64,000 nucleotides of DNA from Paraburkholderia sp. ZP32-5 (GCF_021390495.1 NZ_JAJEJP010000003.1:868001-932000), one strand, 5' to 3'. Positions 7,729 through 17,255 are shown, counted from the first letter of the stretch. Made by a program: numbers and translations. Notes: generated by a model from the letters alone, not told the origin.

Positions 7729-8703
7729 ATGATCTCGCGACGGGATGTGCTGTGCGCGCTGGTCGCGTCGGGATGCGTCGGCTGGCGCGCGAGCGCGTGG
7801 GCGGCCGCTTACCCCGATGCGCCGGTGCGTCTCGTGCTGCCCTACACGGCAGGCTCGGACGACGTGCAGGCGCGGCTCGTCGCGCGCACGCTGGGCCGCT
7901 ATCTGGGCCAGCCGATCGTGGTCGAGGCGCACCCCGGCGCGGGCGGCAACATCGCCGCACAATACGCCGCGCATGCTGCCGCCGACGGCTATACGATGCT
8001 GTTCGCGATCAACAGTCTGCTCGAGGTCAACCCGCTCATGTATCGCGATCCGGGGTTCGATCCGGCGACTGATTTCACCCAGGTCAGCCCGCTCGCGGCG
8101 CATCAGTTCATGCTGGTAGTCAATCCGCGCGTGCCGGCGAACACGGTGCGTGAACTGATCGATTACGCGAAGAAGAATCCGGGCAAGCTGACCAACGCGA
8201 CCGCCGGCGCCGGGAGCGCGCTCTATCTCGCGGGCATGCTGTTCATGACGAAAGCGGGCATTACGATGGTCAACGTACCCTACAAGGGCGGCGCCGACGA
8301 TACGTTCGCCGTGCTGGCCGGCGATGTCGACATGGAGTTCGGCGGCATTCCGAACGTTGCGCCTTACGTGAAGGACGGCCGCCTGCGCGCGCTCGCCGTG
8401 AGCGGCACGCAACGTTCGCCGCTCTATCCGGACCTGCCCACGGTAGCCGAAGCCGGCGTGCCGGGCTTCGACTTCACCGCGTGGAGTTCGCTGGCCGTGC
8501 CCGCCGCGACGCCCGCGCCCGTCGTGCAGAGCTTGCGCGCGGCGGTCGCGAAAACGATGGCGGACGCGGACCTGCGGCGCGATCTCGACAAGCTCGGCTT
8601 CGAGCCGCTGCCGGGCTCGGGCGACGACCTGCGCCGCCGCATCGAAACGGAAAGCGCGCAGTGGCGCCAGGTATTCAAGCTTGCCGGCATCAAGCCGTCG
8701 TGA
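7729..8703 (+). CDS. Bug/TctC-family solute-binding protein 3
   Basis: 324 aa. The start is fixed by AAGGAGG seven bases before the ATG and by the twin-Arg signal MISRRDVLCALVASG that begins there. Ligand-loop variant PYTAGSDDVQAR; other landmarks HPGAGGNIAAQYAAHA, LTNATAGAGSA, VPYKGGADDTFA and PTVAEAGVPGFDF. The loop is nearly the same as that of Bug 4 (9824-10801), so these two may share a ligand. The TauD 2 gene follows 150 bp downstream on the same strand but has its own promoter. Confidence 0.9.
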   Translation: MISRRDVLCALVASGCVGWRASAWAAAYPDAPVRLVLPYTAGSDDVQARLVARTLGRYLGQPIVVEAHPGAGGNIAAQYAAHAAADGYTMLFAINSLLEVNPLMYRDPGFDPATDFTQVSPLAAHQFMLVVNPRVPANTVRELIDYAKKNPGKLTNATAGAGSALYLAGMLFMTKAGITMVNVPYKGGADDTFAVLAGDVDMEFGGIPNVAPYVKDGRLRALAVSGTQRSPLYPDLPTVAEAGVPGFDFTAWSSLAVPAATPAPVVQSLRAAVAKTMADADLRRDLDKLGFEPLPGSGDDLRRRIETESAQWRQVFKLAGIKPS

Positions 8704-8767
8704 GCGCGGCGACGTGGTCTCTCGCGCAAACGTTCGAGTTTCCCTGTCCATCCTTCTCACAGGCCGT

Positions 8768-8812
8768 GTGACCTAAATTAGCTTGTGAGCGCGGCGCGCG
8801 CGCCTCTACGAT
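8768..8812 (+). promoter_or_regulatory. Class 1 island promoter (TauD 2)
   Basis: GTGACCTAAATT is followed by AGCTTGTGAG. TTGTGA (8783-8788), an 18-bp spacer and TACGAT (8807-8812). One of the best matches to the consensus. Confidence 0.8.
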
Positions 8813-8853
8813 AGCCGCAGCGAGTTCCCACCCCACGGGATCGAGGAGGACAT

Positions 8854-9753
8854 ATGGGTTTTACCGTTGAAGTCGTGCATCCGCTGCTTGCCGCGCGCAT
8901 TCATGGACTGGATCTGAGTCATCCCGTCTCGCTCGAAGACGTCGAAGCAATCGAGCAGACGAGCGGGCGTTACCCGGTGCTGATCTTTCCGAAGCAGGAG
9001 ATCACCGACGACCAGCTGCTGGCTTTCAGCGCGAATTTCGGACCGGTGCACACGGCCATGTCGTATCAGACGCGCAAGGACGAGCATCGTCTGCAGCCGA
9101 AGATCACCGACATCTCGAACGTGGGCAAGGACAACCAGACCTTCCGGCGCGGCGACAGCCGCCGCATGAACACCTTCGTCAGCAAGCGCTGGCACACCGA
9201 CGCATCGTATGAGCCGATCCCGGCGCGCTATTCGTTCCTGCTCGCGTATACGGTCGCGAAGCAGGGCGGCGAGACGCAGTTCGCCGACATGCGCGCGGCC
9301 TACGACGAGATGCCCGAGGATCTGCGTGCTGTCGTCGAGAATCTGAGTTGCGAGTACAACATCCTGTGGGCGCGGATGCTGAGCGGCTACACCGAATTCC
9401 CCGACGACGAGCGCGCGAAACTCGCGCCATCGCAACACCCGCTCGTGCGCCGTCATCCGGTCTCGGGCCGCAAATCGCTGTATCTGTCCGGGCATGCGAC
9501 GCATGTGGTCGACTGGCCGATTCCAGAAGGACGCGATCTGCTGCGCGAACTGATGGAGTACGCGACGCAACCGCAGTTCGTCTATACGCATCGCTGGTCG
9601 GTGCGCGATCTGGTGATGTGGGACAACCGCGCGCTGATGCATCGGGGCCGGCGCCATATTCCGGAAACCGATCCGCGCGAGATGCACCGCGCGACCGTGA
9701 TGGACGATCTGGCCTGGACGCGCGAACAGCGTGAGGAACGCGTTGGCGCATGA
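8854..9753 (+). CDS. TauD/TfdA-family 2-oxoglutarate-dependent dioxygenase 2
   Basis: 299 aa, the same length as TauD 1. Iron ligands His114 and Asp116 (WHTDASY) and His263 (WDNRALMHRG); the predicted 2-oxoglutarate Arg is Arg279 (EMHRATV). The N-terminal HPLLAARIHGLDLSHPVS block and the HPVSGRKSLYLSGHATHVVD block are shared with the other copies, showing duplication and divergence within the island. Good ribosome site GAGGAGG and a class 1 promoter directly upstream. It lies next to two Bug genes with very similar ligand loops. Confidence 0.92.
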   Translation: MGFTVEVVHPLLAARIHGLDLSHPVSLEDVEAIEQTSGRYPVLIFPKQEITDDQLLAFSANFGPVHTAMSYQTRKDEHRLQPKITDISNVGKDNQTFRRGDSRRMNTFVSKRWHTDASYEPIPARYSFLLAYTVAKQGGETQFADMRAAYDEMPEDLRAVVENLSCEYNILWARMLSGYTEFPDDERAKLAPSQHPLVRRHPVSGRKSLYLSGHATHVVDWPIPEGRDLLRELMEYATQPQFVYTHRWSVRDLVMWDNRALMHRGRRHIPETDPREMHRATVMDDLAWTREQREERVGA

Positions 9754-9823
9754 GCGATGGCGCGGGCCGCGTTCTTACGTGTTCCCGCACCCCGCGCAGC
9801 GCGCTTAGAGTGCGACAGCGGGC

Positions 9824-10801
9824 TTATTGCGGCTTGATCCCAGCTACCTTGAAGAGATCGCGCCACATCGGCGCTTCGGTCTGAATGCGGCGCTCGATTT
9901 CTTCGGGCGAACTGCTGAGCGGCGCGAAGCCGAGCTTTTCGAGGCTCTGCCTGACCTCATCCTCGGCGATCGACTTGACGACCGCGTCGTGCAGCGTTGC
10001 GACGACGGCGTCGGGTGTCGCCTTCGGCACGGAGATGCAGTTCCATACCGCGAACTCGTAGCCGGGCAGTCCGGCCTCCGCGATAGTCGGCACGTCGGGC
10101 AGTACCGCGACGCGCTGCCGCCCGGTCACACCGAGTGCGCGCAACTTGCCGGTCGCGATGTGTGGCAATACGTTCGGCACGCCGCCGAACTCCATGTCGG
10201 CAAATCCGCTCAGTACCGCGACGGTATCTTCGGCGCCACCTTTGTACGGCACGTTCTCGATGCTCACGTGCGCTTTCGACGTGAATTCGAGCGCCGCGAG
10301 ATAGAGGTTGCTGCCGATGCCCGCGGTCGCATTCGTCAGCTTGCCCGGATGCGTGCGCGCATATTCGATCAGTTCGGGCACCGAGCGTGCCGGTACGGAC
10401 GGATTGACGACCAGCACGAACTGCTGCTCGGACAGCAGGCTCACATGGCGGAAGCCGGCCGGCGAAAAGCCCGGTTCGCGGTAGAGCAGCGGATTGGCCT
10501 CGAAGATCGCGCTGATCCCGAGCAGCATCGTGTAGCCATCGGGCGCCGAGTTCGCGACGTAGTGGGCCGCGATGTTGCCGCCCGCGCCCGGATGCGCCTC
10601 GACGACCACCGGCTGCTTCAGATACGCCGAGAGCGCCTTCGCGACGATGCGCGCCTGCACGTCGTCCGATCCCGCCGCATAGGGATTGATGAAACGCAAC
10701 GGGCTCGAAGGATAGTCGGCCGCGCGCGCGTCGGGTGTCCAGCCGGCGCCAAGCAGCACCGGCGCCCCGAGCGCGGCCAGGAAGTCACGTCGTCTCATCA
10801 T
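9824..10801 (-). CDS. Bug/TctC-family solute-binding protein 4
   Basis: 325 aa. The start is the first ATG of a tandem pair (10801), behind AGGAGA. Twin-Arg signal MMRRRDFLAALGAPVLLG, cleavage near DARA/ADYP. Ligand loop PYAAGSDDVQAR as in Bug 3; second-lobe motifs VPYKGGAEDTVAVLSGFADM and PDVPTIAEAGLPGYEF. Monocistronic behind a class 1 promoter. The gene converges with TauD 2; no convincing terminator is visible in the 70-bp gap. Confidence 0.9.
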   Translation of the reverse strand: MMRRRDFLAALGAPVLLGAGWTPDARAADYPSSPLRFINPYAAGSDDVQARIVAKALSAYLKQPVVVEAHPGAGGNIAAHYVANSAPDGYTMLLGISAIFEANPLLYREPGFSPAGFRHVSLLSEQQFVLVVNPSVPARSVPELIEYARTHPGKLTNATAGIGSNLYLAALEFTSKAHVSIENVPYKGGAEDTVAVLSGFADMEFGGVPNVLPHIATGKLRALGVTGRQRVAVLPDVPTIAEAGLPGYEFAVWNCISVPKATPDAVVATLHDAVVKSIAEDEVRQSLEKLGFAPLSSSPEEIERRIQTEAPMWRDLFKVAGIKPQ

Positions 10802-10881
10802 CGCGGTTGGTCTCCTGCTGGGTCGGTGCGGTCTTTTTGCATGCGTACTGTCATGGTCGCCGCACGGTATGCATGGCGATG

Positions 10882-10926
10882 ATGCTAGGCAGTCGGCCTG
10901 CCTCGTGACAAGCGAGATTAAGTCAC
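10882..10926 (-). promoter_or_regulatory. Class 1 island promoter (Bug 4), with the most complete dyad
   Basis: Minus strand: GTGACTTAAT, then CTCGCTTGTCAC. TTGTCA (10906-10911), an 18-bp spacer and TAGCAT (10882-10887). Here the element is a true inverted repeat with arms CGTGAC and GTCACG 12 bp apart, which suggests a dimeric regulator. Confidence 0.8.
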
Positions 10927-11011
10927 GTGAAAGGTGACGTAGGCGCGCCGCGACGCAGTCATGCTTCGCTGAACGACGCGCGTAACGCTGGCCGTATCGG
11001 TGACGCGGGCC

Positions 11012-11053
11012 GTGCAAAAATGTCTCTTGCGGGTCGCGGTGCGTCATGCGAGC
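11012..11053 (+). promoter_or_regulatory. Class 2 island promoter (SMP-30 gene at 11164)
   Basis: GTGCAAAAATG is followed by TCTCTTGCGGG; TTGCGG (11027-11032) is followed after 14 nt by TGCGAGC, a poor match to the TGTGAYY of the other class 2 sites. Confidence 0.55.
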
Positions 11054-11163
11054 GTGTCTGGCGGCCCCGCGAGACGCTGCGCTCGCATGGAGGCCGCTTC
11101 GCCGCACGAGCGGCAGATGTGGCGGTTTTTCTTTCGCGGCCGGCGTCGAGGCATACCACGAAC

Positions 11164-12066
11164 ATGTTCAGCGTCCCTAAAATCAAGACCGAAGTCTTCG
11201 CGCGACTGCCCGATGATTTGCGCATCGTCGATCATCCAGAAGTGCGCTTTGGTGTCGCGCGCGATTCGTTTCTCGAAGGCCCGGCGTTCGATCGCGACGG
11301 CAACCTCTATTGCGTCGACATTCCATATGGACGCATTTTTCGCATCGGCCGCGATGGCCGCTTCGAAGTCGCATGCCAGTACGATGGCCGTCCCAACGGA
11401 CTCGCGATTCATCGCGATGGGCGCATCTTCATTGCCGATCAGGTGCGGGGCATTCTCGCGCTGGACCCCGCGCGCGGCGTGGTCGAAACGGTGGTCGAAA
11501 GGGACGGCTACGAGCCGTTTCGCGGACCGAACGATCTGATTTTCGATCGCCACGGCGAGCTGCTGTTTACCGACCAGGGCCAGTCGGGTCTGGAGCGCCC
11601 CTATGGCGTGTTGTACCGGCTGCATGCCGGCGGACGGCTCGAACGTCTGCTGGAGAATATCCCGAGCCCGAACGGGCTGGCGCTGAGTCCCGATGAACAC
11701 ACGGTGTATCTGGCCGTCACGCGCGCCAACGCGATCTGGCGTGTGCCGCTCGATGGTTCGGGCCATGGCGCGGTCGCGCGCGTCGGCAACTATATCCAGC
11801 TGTCGGGGGGCACGGGGCCGGACGGTGTGGCGCCGGCGCACGACGGCGGTCTTGCGGTCGCCCATATCGGTTTCGCAACCGTGTGGCTGTTCGATCGCCT
11901 CGGCGAACCGATCGCGCGGGTGCAGTCATGCGCGGGCATACAGCCGACCAACGTGGCGTTCGATCCACGCGATGACAGCATGCTCTACATCACCGAGGCG
12001 GCCTCGGGACAGATCCTGCGCGCGCGTGTGCCGATGCGTGGCGCGGCGCTGTATTCGCACGCATGA
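11164..12066 (+). CDS. SMP-30/gluconolactonase-family protein 1
   Basis: 300 aa six-bladed beta-propeller of the lactonase type (metal-dependent hydrolysis of sugar or other lactones). Likely metal ligands: Glu in LEGPAFDRDGN, Asn in PFRGPNDLIFD, Asn in SPNGLALSPDE and Asp in GTGPDGVAPAHDG. The start MFSVPKIKTEVF is chosen by the family; the frame is open for about 240 bp upstream but that part overlaps the promoter. It belongs to the less common long form with PYGRIFRIG repeats. No signal peptide, so cytoplasmic. Confidence 0.85.
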   Translation: MFSVPKIKTEVFARLPDDLRIVDHPEVRFGVARDSFLEGPAFDRDGNLYCVDIPYGRIFRIGRDGRFEVACQYDGRPNGLAIHRDGRIFIADQVRGILALDPARGVVETVVERDGYEPFRGPNDLIFDRHGELLFTDQGQSGLERPYGVLYRLHAGGRLERLLENIPSPNGLALSPDEHTVYLAVTRANAIWRVPLDGSGHGAVARVGNYIQLSGGTGPDGVAPAHDGGLAVAHIGFATVWLFDRLGEPIARVQSCAGIQPTNVAFDPRDDSMLYITEAASGQILRARVPMRGAALYSHA

Positions 12067-12111
12067 CGCCTGCTTGCGCGCGTTGTGCTGCGAACCACCG
12101 CGCGAAGCCGA

Positions 12112-12138
12112 ACCGCCGCCCTGATCGCCGGCGGCGGT
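12112..12138. terminator. Hairpin between convergent SMP-30 1 and TauD 3
   Basis: Arms ACCGCCGCC (12112-12120) and GGCGGCGGT (12130-12138), 9-nt loop, between converging stops. Confidence 0.5.
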
Positions 12139-12157
12139 GCCTGAACGAGCGCCGCGT

Positions 12158-13060
12158 TCAGACCGCGCTCGCGGTCTCGGTCTTCGCCTGGCGCGACCAC
12201 GTGAGATCGTCGAGCGTCGTCGCGCGATGCATTTCGCGCACGTCCGTCTCGGGGATATGCGGCCGGCCGCGATGCATCAGCGCGCGGTTGTCCCACACCA
12301 CCAGATCGCGTACCGACCAGTTGTGCGCATAGACGAACTGCGGTTGCGTCGCGAATTCCGTGAGTTCGCGCAGCAGGTCGCGTCCTTCGGGTTCGGGCCA
12401 GCCCACCACGTGCGACGCATGGCTCGACAGGTACAGCGATTTGCGGCCCGAGACCGGATGCGTGCGCACGAGTTTGTGGATGCACGGCGCGAGCGCCTCG
12501 CGCTCTTCGTCGGGGAAATCGTGAAAGCCGGCCGCCGCGCGCGACTGCATGATGTCGTAGTGGCAGTCCAGATCTTCGACCGCGGCGCGCAGGTGCGCGG
12601 GCAGTTCGTCGTAGGCCGCGCGCATATCGGCGAACTGCGTCTGGCCGCCGACCGCCGGCACGACATACGACAGCAGCATCGAATAGCGCGCGGGCAGCGG
12701 CAGATACGACGCATCCGAATGCCAGCGCCGGCTCGTCAGGTTGTTCATGCGGCGGCGATCGCCGGCCTTGAAGGTCTGGTTGTCCTTGCCGAGGTTCGAG
12801 ATGTCGTTGATCATCGGCGCGAGACGATGGTCGTCCGGCCGCGTCGTATACGACACGGCCACTTGCAGCGGGCCGAAGTTGGCGGCAAACGCCAGCAACT
12901 GGTCGTCGTTGATGTACTGCCGCGGAAAAATCAGCACGGGGTAGCGGCCGCTCGTCTGCTCGATCTCGACGATCTGCTCTTCGCTGAGCGGTTGCGACAG
13001 ATCCAGGCCATGGATTCGCGCTGCGATGAACGGATGGGCGGCTTCGACGGTCAGGCTCAT
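12158..13060 (-). CDS. TauD/TfdA-family 2-oxoglutarate-dependent dioxygenase 3
   Basis: 300 aa. His114 and Asp116 in WHSDASYLPLPARY, the distal His in WDNRALMHRG, Arg in EMHRATTLDD. It is closest in look to TauD 4 at 24613, sharing SRRWH and GWPxPEGxDLLRELTEFATQPQFVYxHxWSVRDL-type stretches. The start MSLTVEAAHPF aligns with the other copies. It has its own class 1 promoter (13147-13191) about 100 bp upstream, and lies 180 bp from the LysR gene on the same strand, so read-through from LysR is possible. Confidence 0.91.
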   Translation of the reverse strand: MSLTVEAAHPFIAARIHGLDLSQPLSEEQIVEIEQTSGRYPVLIFPRQYINDDQLLAFAANFGPLQVAVSYTTRPDDHRLAPMINDISNLGKDNQTFKAGDRRRMNNLTSRRWHSDASYLPLPARYSMLLSYVVPAVGGQTQFADMRAAYDELPAHLRAAVEDLDCHYDIMQSRAAAGFHDFPDEEREALAPCIHKLVRTHPVSGRKSLYLSSHASHVVGWPEPEGRDLLRELTEFATQPQFVYAHNWSVRDLVVWDNRALMHRGRPHIPETDVREMHRATTLDDLTWSRQAKTETASAV

Positions 13061-13146
13061 GATGTTCCTTATAACGAATGATCTCTCCTCGCCCGCGGCC
13101 TCCCGCGCACGACGCGTGCGCGGGCCCCGCGGTGAGGATTGATGTC

Positions 13147-13191
13147 ATCGTAGGTGCCGGTGATGGCGAGTCACAAGCGAGATTAAGGAAC
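13147..13191 (-). promoter_or_regulatory. Class 1 island promoter (TauD 3)
   Basis: Minus strand: GTTCCTTAAT, then CTCGCTTGTGAC. TTGTGA (13171-13176), an 18-bp spacer and TACGAT (13147-13152). The first five bases deviate (GTTCC for GTGAC). Confidence 0.73.
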
Positions 13192-13243
13192 AGTGCATGT
13201 GAGGTGGCTTGCCGGGCGCGCAAGTCCGGCGCCACGCGCGCCG

Positions 13244-14176
13244 CTAGAGCACTTCAGCGTGCTCGGCGTATTCGACTTCCGCGACCGTCTTGCGCACTTC
13301 CGCTTTCAGCCAGTCGGAGAAGTGCACGATCGCCGGCTGGCCCGACTTCATTTCGGTATGCACGAGGTAATACGAGCGTCCCGTCTTGACCCGCTGTTGG
13401 AATACCGGCTGCAGGCGCTGATTGCGAATGTCCTCCTGCACGAAGATCGTCTGCGCCATCGCGAGCCCGAGACCGTCGACGGCCCCCTGATACGCGAGCC
13501 CCGAATATTCGAGCCGCAGTCCCTTGTAGCCGTCCACACGTGTCGCGCCGTTCGCCTTCAGCCAGCGCTGCCAGTCGTCATAGCGCGCGGCGGCATGCAG
13601 CAACAGGAACGGTTCGAGATCGTCGGCGCTGGTCAGTTCATGTCCCGCGAGCAGCGCCGGACTGCCGACCGGAATCAGCTCCTCGTAGAACAGGTGCTCG
13701 CATACGAGCCCCGGCCAGTCGCCGGTGCCGAGCCAGATCGCGACGTCGATGTCGTCGTCGTTCGGCGAGACCGGCTCATGCGCGCTCTCCACCTGCAGCG
13801 TGATCTCGGGATACATCTTCTTGAAACGTGCGAGGCGCGGAATCAGGAAGCGCATCGCGAAGGTGGACAGCACGCCGATACGCAGCGACGCGTTGTCGGG
13901 CTGCGCGTAGAAATATTCGGCGGTCGCTTCCTGAATCTGGTCGAACAGGATCTGCAGGCGCGATGCGTAGGCGGCCCCGCGCTTGGTCAGCACGACCTGC
14001 TGATGACCGCGCTCGAAGAGCTTCGCGTTGAGGTAGTCCTCGAGCTTCGACACGTGCCGGCTGATCGCACTGTGCGTGACGCACAGTTCTTCGGCGGCGC
14101 GGGTCATGCTCTGGTTGCGCGCGGCCGATTCGAATGCGCGCAACGCGTTGAGGGAGGGTAAGCGGCGTTTGGGCAT
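13244..14176 (-). CDS. LysR-family regulator 1 (GcvA-like)
   Basis: 310 aa. The N-terminal winged helix-turn-helix reads LPSLNALRAFESAARNQSMTRAAEELCVTHSAISRHVSKLE, as in GcvA-type regulators (sequence split: LPSLNALRAFESAARNQS, then MTRAAEELCVTHSAISRHVS). The effector domain covers about 95-300 (RIGVLSTFAMRFLIPRLARF). The start at 14176 follows AGGAGA. It is transcribed away from the NHL 1 unit, and the gap between them holds a class 2 promoter and a weaker related site, the classical LysR layout. It is therefore a candidate regulator of the class 2 promoters; this is inference. Confidence 0.9.
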   Translation of the reverse strand: MPKRRLPSLNALRAFESAARNQSMTRAAEELCVTHSAISRHVSKLEDYLNAKLFERGHQQVVLTKRGAAYASRLQILFDQIQEATAEYFYAQPDNASLRIGVLSTFAMRFLIPRLARFKKMYPEITLQVESAHEPVSPNDDDIDVAIWLGTGDWPGLVCEHLFYEELIPVGSPALLAGHELTSADDLEPFLLLHAAARYDDWQRWLKANGATRVDGYKGLRLEYSGLAYQGAVDGLGLAMAQTIFVQEDIRNQRLQPVFQQRVKTGRSYYLVHTEMKSGQPAIVHFSDWLKAEVRKTVAEVEYAEHAEVL

Positions 14177-14298
14177 TGGGTGTCTCCTCATCATCCTGTC
14201 CAGCACAGATGCTTGCGCGTGAAGAGCCGGGATATGACATCGATGAAGGGGCGCGCCAGCGTATCCGCATGCATGCCGGCCAGGTCCGGCACGCACGT

Positions 14299-14320
14299 GT
14301 GACAAAAACAGACTCGCACT
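14299..14320 (+). promoter_or_regulatory. Weak island-type site in the LysR 1 - NHL 1 gap
   Basis: GTGACAAAAACAG followed by ACTCGCACT resembles both site classes, but no matching -10 element follows. Possibly an extra regulator site for lysR autoregulation. Confidence 0.4.
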
Positions 14321-14400
14321 CGCGCACCTAATAATCAAGGTAGGGTTTCCATCAACCGGGTTATGGATAAGGCCTTCCGTCGGAAATGCTCATAGCGGTT

Positions 14401-14444
14401 GTGCCAAAAAGTGTCTTGCCGCGCGTTCCGGCAGCGTGTGATTC
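14401..14444 (+). promoter_or_regulatory. Class 2 island promoter (NHL 1 - ALDH unit)
   Basis: GTGCCAAAAAG followed by TGTCTTGCCGC. TTGCCG (14416-14421), then after 15 nt TGTGATT (14437-14443). Confidence 0.68.
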
Positions 14445-14577
14445 TTGGTCATGGCAAAGCAAGGTGGCACGCGCTGCAAGGAGCGGGCGAAATCTTCCTC
14501 TCGCATGCAAACGTGCCATCGCGAACGTGACTTCCCTCGCGTGAATCGACGCACCATTCGGACAGGACATCGAACTC

Positions 14578-15552
14578 ATGAGCACAGTCGACGCAGTCGT
14601 AGGCAGCGGAGAATTTACCTATCGGATCGTGGAAGACTGGGGCAAATTGCCGGACGGCTGGCAACTTCATGATGTGGCGGCGGTGGGGGTCGATAGCAAG
14701 GACCAGGTGTTCGTGTTTCATCGCGGCGAGCATCCCGTGATCGTGTTCGATCGCGACGGCAATTTCCTGCGCGCGTGGGGCGATGACGTGTTCGTTCACG
14801 CACATGGCATCCATATCGGGCCGGATGACATGGTGTATCTCACCGACGACTACGATCACTGCGTGCGCAAGTGCACGCTCGACGGCAAGGTTCTGCTGAC
14901 CATCGGCATTCCGGGCGAGCCCTCGCCGTACATGAGCGGCACGCCGTTCAACCGCTGCACGCATACGGCGCTTTCGCCGCAAGGCGACATCTACGTGTCG
15001 GACGGCTACGGCAACGGGCGCATCCATCAGTATTCGCCGGACGGCAAGCTGCTCCGCTCGTGGGGCGAGCCCGGTTCTGGCAAGGGCCAGTTCAATCTGC
15101 CGCACAACATTTCCTGCGACGAAGACGGCTGGATCTACGTCGCCGACCGCGAGAATCACCGCATCCAGGTCTTCGACGGCAATGGCCGCTTCGAGACGCA
15201 GTGGCACAACCTGCACCGGCCCTGCGGCATGTACATGCCGGTCGGCAAATGTCCGCTGTGTTATGTCGGCGAGACCGGGCCTTACTACGCGTTCAATCGC
15301 GGCGCGCCGAATCTCGGTCCGCGCGTGAGCATCCTGTCAAACCAGGGCGAACTGCTCGCGCGCATCACGACCACCCCGGCCGCGGGAACGGGTCCCGGAC
15401 AGTTCCTCGGACCGCATGGTCTGGCGGTCGATTCGCACGGCGATATCTATGTCGGTGAAGTTTCGTACACCGCGTGGCCGTCGCTCTTTCCCGGCGTCGA
15501 AGCGCCGCCGGGGCTGCGCTGCCTGCAGAAGTTCGAAAAGATCACGGCCTGA
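14578..15552 (+). CDS. NHL-repeat protein, PAL-like lyase 1
   Basis: 324 aa NHL beta-propeller with no signal peptide. It resembles the catalytic core of peptidyl-alpha-hydroxyglycine alpha-amidating lyase (PAL), which splits R-CO-NH-CH(OH)-COOH into amide and glyoxylate. PAL active-site positions have clear counterparts: Arg49 in VFHRGEHP, zinc-type His76 (HAHGIHI), His176 (NLPHNIS) and His280 (GPHGLAVD), Tyr144 in VSDGYGN, and Arg191 in VADRENHRIQVF. An extra CPLC pair (Cys225, Cys228) in MYMPVGKCPLCYVGE is shared by all three copies in the window. First gene of a unit with the aldehyde dehydrogenase 110 bp downstream. The substrate is not known and need not be a peptide. Confidence 0.85.
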   Translation: MSTVDAVVGSGEFTYRIVEDWGKLPDGWQLHDVAAVGVDSKDQVFVFHRGEHPVIVFDRDGNFLRAWGDDVFVHAHGIHIGPDDMVYLTDDYDHCVRKCTLDGKVLLTIGIPGEPSPYMSGTPFNRCTHTALSPQGDIYVSDGYGNGRIHQYSPDGKLLRSWGEPGSGKGQFNLPHNISCDEDGWIYVADRENHRIQVFDGNGRFETQWHNLHRPCGMYMPVGKCPLCYVGETGPYYAFNRGAPNLGPRVSILSNQGELLARITTTPAAGTGPGQFLGPHGLAVDSHGDIYVGEVSYTAWPSLFPGVEAPPGLRCLQKFEKITA

Positions 15553-15664
15553 CGGCCACTGTCGCCGCGCTGCCCGGCAGCGTGCCGAGTCACGCGCGGA
15601 ACCGGAACGTGGAGACGGACAGCCGCCAGCGCCGCGGGGCGCCCTTACTCGTAACGGAGGCACT

Positions 15665-17167
15665 ATGCAAACCCTGACTACCTCGACCACCGAACTGCTG
15701 CCCGAGGTCGCGCGCTTTCTCGACAGTGCGCTGCTAGCGGGCGTGGTCGGCGGACGGGACTTTACCGCAGCCGATGGCGCGACCTTCGACACGCTCGATC
15801 CGGGCACCGGCGAGCGGCTCGCGACGGTGACGGCGATGAGCGCCGCGGACGTCGACGGCGCGGTCGGCGCCGCCAATGACGCGTTCGCGCGCTCGGGCTG
15901 GGCCACGATGCCCGTCAACGAGCGCGCCGTGTGGCTGCACCGGCTCGCCGACGAAGTCGAAAAGCGCAAGGCAATCATCGGACAGATCGAGGCGCTCGAC
16001 GCGGGCAAGGTCGAACAGCAGGCGCAGGGCGACGTGCAGGTCTTCGTCGATACGATGCGCTATTTCAACAACCTGTCGCAGAACGTGCAGCGCCGCTCGG
16101 TGGTGCCCGTGTCCGGCTATGAAGCGTGGACCACGCGCCAGCCGTGGGGCGCATGCGGCTTTATCGTGCCATGGAATTTTCCGCTCGTACTGATCGGCTG
16201 GAACATCTCGCCGGCGCTCGCGGCGGGCAATACCGTCGTCATCAAGCCCGCGGAGGATACGCCGTTGTCGGCCATTTATCTCGCGCGGCTCGCCCGCGAG
16301 ATCGGTTTTCCGGACGGCGTGATCAATGTGGTCACGGGCGATGGCGAGACGGCGGGCGCGGCGCTCGCCGGTCATCCTGGATTGCGCCGCATGTCGTTTA
16401 CCGGTTCGCCCGAAGTCGGCCGGCTCGTCGCCGCCGCATGCGGCCGCAACCTCGTGCCATGCAAGCTCGAACTCGGCGGCAAGGGCGCGGCGGTCATATT
16501 CGACGACGTCGACATCGAGGACACCGCGAATCAGCTCGCGCGCGCGATCACGTTCCACACCGGGCAGGTCTGCTGCGATGCGACGCGCTGGCTCGTGCAT
16601 GAATCGATCTATGAGCGCTTCGTCGACGCGAGCGTGGCCGCGCTGCAGCGCACGAAGGTCGGCTACCAGCTCGACGCCGGCTCGCAGATGGGGCCTGTCG
16701 TCAGCGCAAAACAGCGCGAGCGTGTGCTTGGCTATCTCGAACGCGGCAGGCAGGAGGGCGCGCAGACGGTGCTCGAAGGGGGCGTCGCGAGCGTGCCCGG
16801 GCGCGGCGGGTTCTATGTGAAGCCGGCGCTGCTGGCGGGGTCGCTCGGCAACGTCGCGGCGCGCGAGGAAATCTTCGGACCCGTCGCGTATCTCGCGCCG
16901 TTCAAGGACGAATCGCAGGCCGTCGAACTTGCCAACTGTACCGACTATGGACTCGCCAACAGCGTGTGGAGCCGCGACCTGACTCGCGCGTCGCGGGTCG
17001 CCGAGGCGATGGTGGCCGGCAACAGCTGGATCAACGCGCACAATCTGTTTCCGCTGGGCGTGCCGTATGCCGGTGTGAACAAGAGCGGCATGGGCGGTGG
17101 CGTCAACAGTGTGGAGACGCTGTTCGACTATTGGCGCAGCCAGTCGATGGTGCGCCCGCTCAACTGA
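15665..17167 (+). CDS. NAD(P)-dependent aldehyde dehydrogenase
   Basis: 500 aa, full-length ALDH superfamily. Cofactor-binding PWNFPL and FTGSPEVG motifs, general base Glu269 in LELGGKG, and the nucleophile in [10 protein letters not shown] (Cys303, with Cys304 adjacent). ATG at 15665 follows GGAGG. It resembles betaine/4-aminobutyraldehyde-type ALDHs, but the substrate cannot be fixed from sequence. Lying 110 bp behind the PAL-like NHL gene with no promoter element between them, it probably oxidises an aldehyde made by that enzyme or by the dioxygenases. Confidence 0.92.
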   Translation: MQTLTTSTTELLPEVARFLDSALLAGVVGGRDFTAADGATFDTLDPGTGERLATVTAMSAADVDGAVGAANDAFARSGWATMPVNERAVWLHRLADEVEKRKAIIGQIEALDAGKVEQQAQGDVQVFVDTMRYFNNLSQNVQRRSVVPVSGYEAWTTRQPWGACGFIVPWNFPLVLIGWNISPALAAGNTVVIKPAEDTPLSAIYLARLAREIGFPDGVINVVTGDGETAGAALAGHPGLRRMSFTGSPEVGRLVAAACGRNLVPCKLELGGKGAAVIFDDVDIEDTANQLARAITFHTGQVCCDATRWLVHESIYERFVDASVAALQRTKVGYQLDAGSQMGPVVSAKQRERVLGYLERGRQEGAQTVLEGGVASVPGRGGFYVKPALLAGSLGNVAAREEIFGPVAYLAPFKDESQAVELANCTDYGLANSVWSRDLTRASRVAEAMVAGNSWINAHNLFPLGVPYAGVNKSGMGGGVNSVETLFDYWRSQSMVRPLN

Positions 17168-17211
17168 TTCGCCGGTGATGTGCGCGGGCGCTCGAAATTC
17201 GCACGGCCGCT

Positions 17212-17255
17212 GTGACATAAATGACGTTGCGGCGACACGCCTGCTTGCGCACACT
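17212..17255 (+). promoter_or_regulatory. Class 1 island promoter (hydratase - lyase - TctBAC operon)
   Basis: GTGACATAAA is followed by TGACGTTGCGGC. TTGCGG (17227-17232), a 17-bp spacer and CACACT (17250-17255). Confidence 0.7.
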
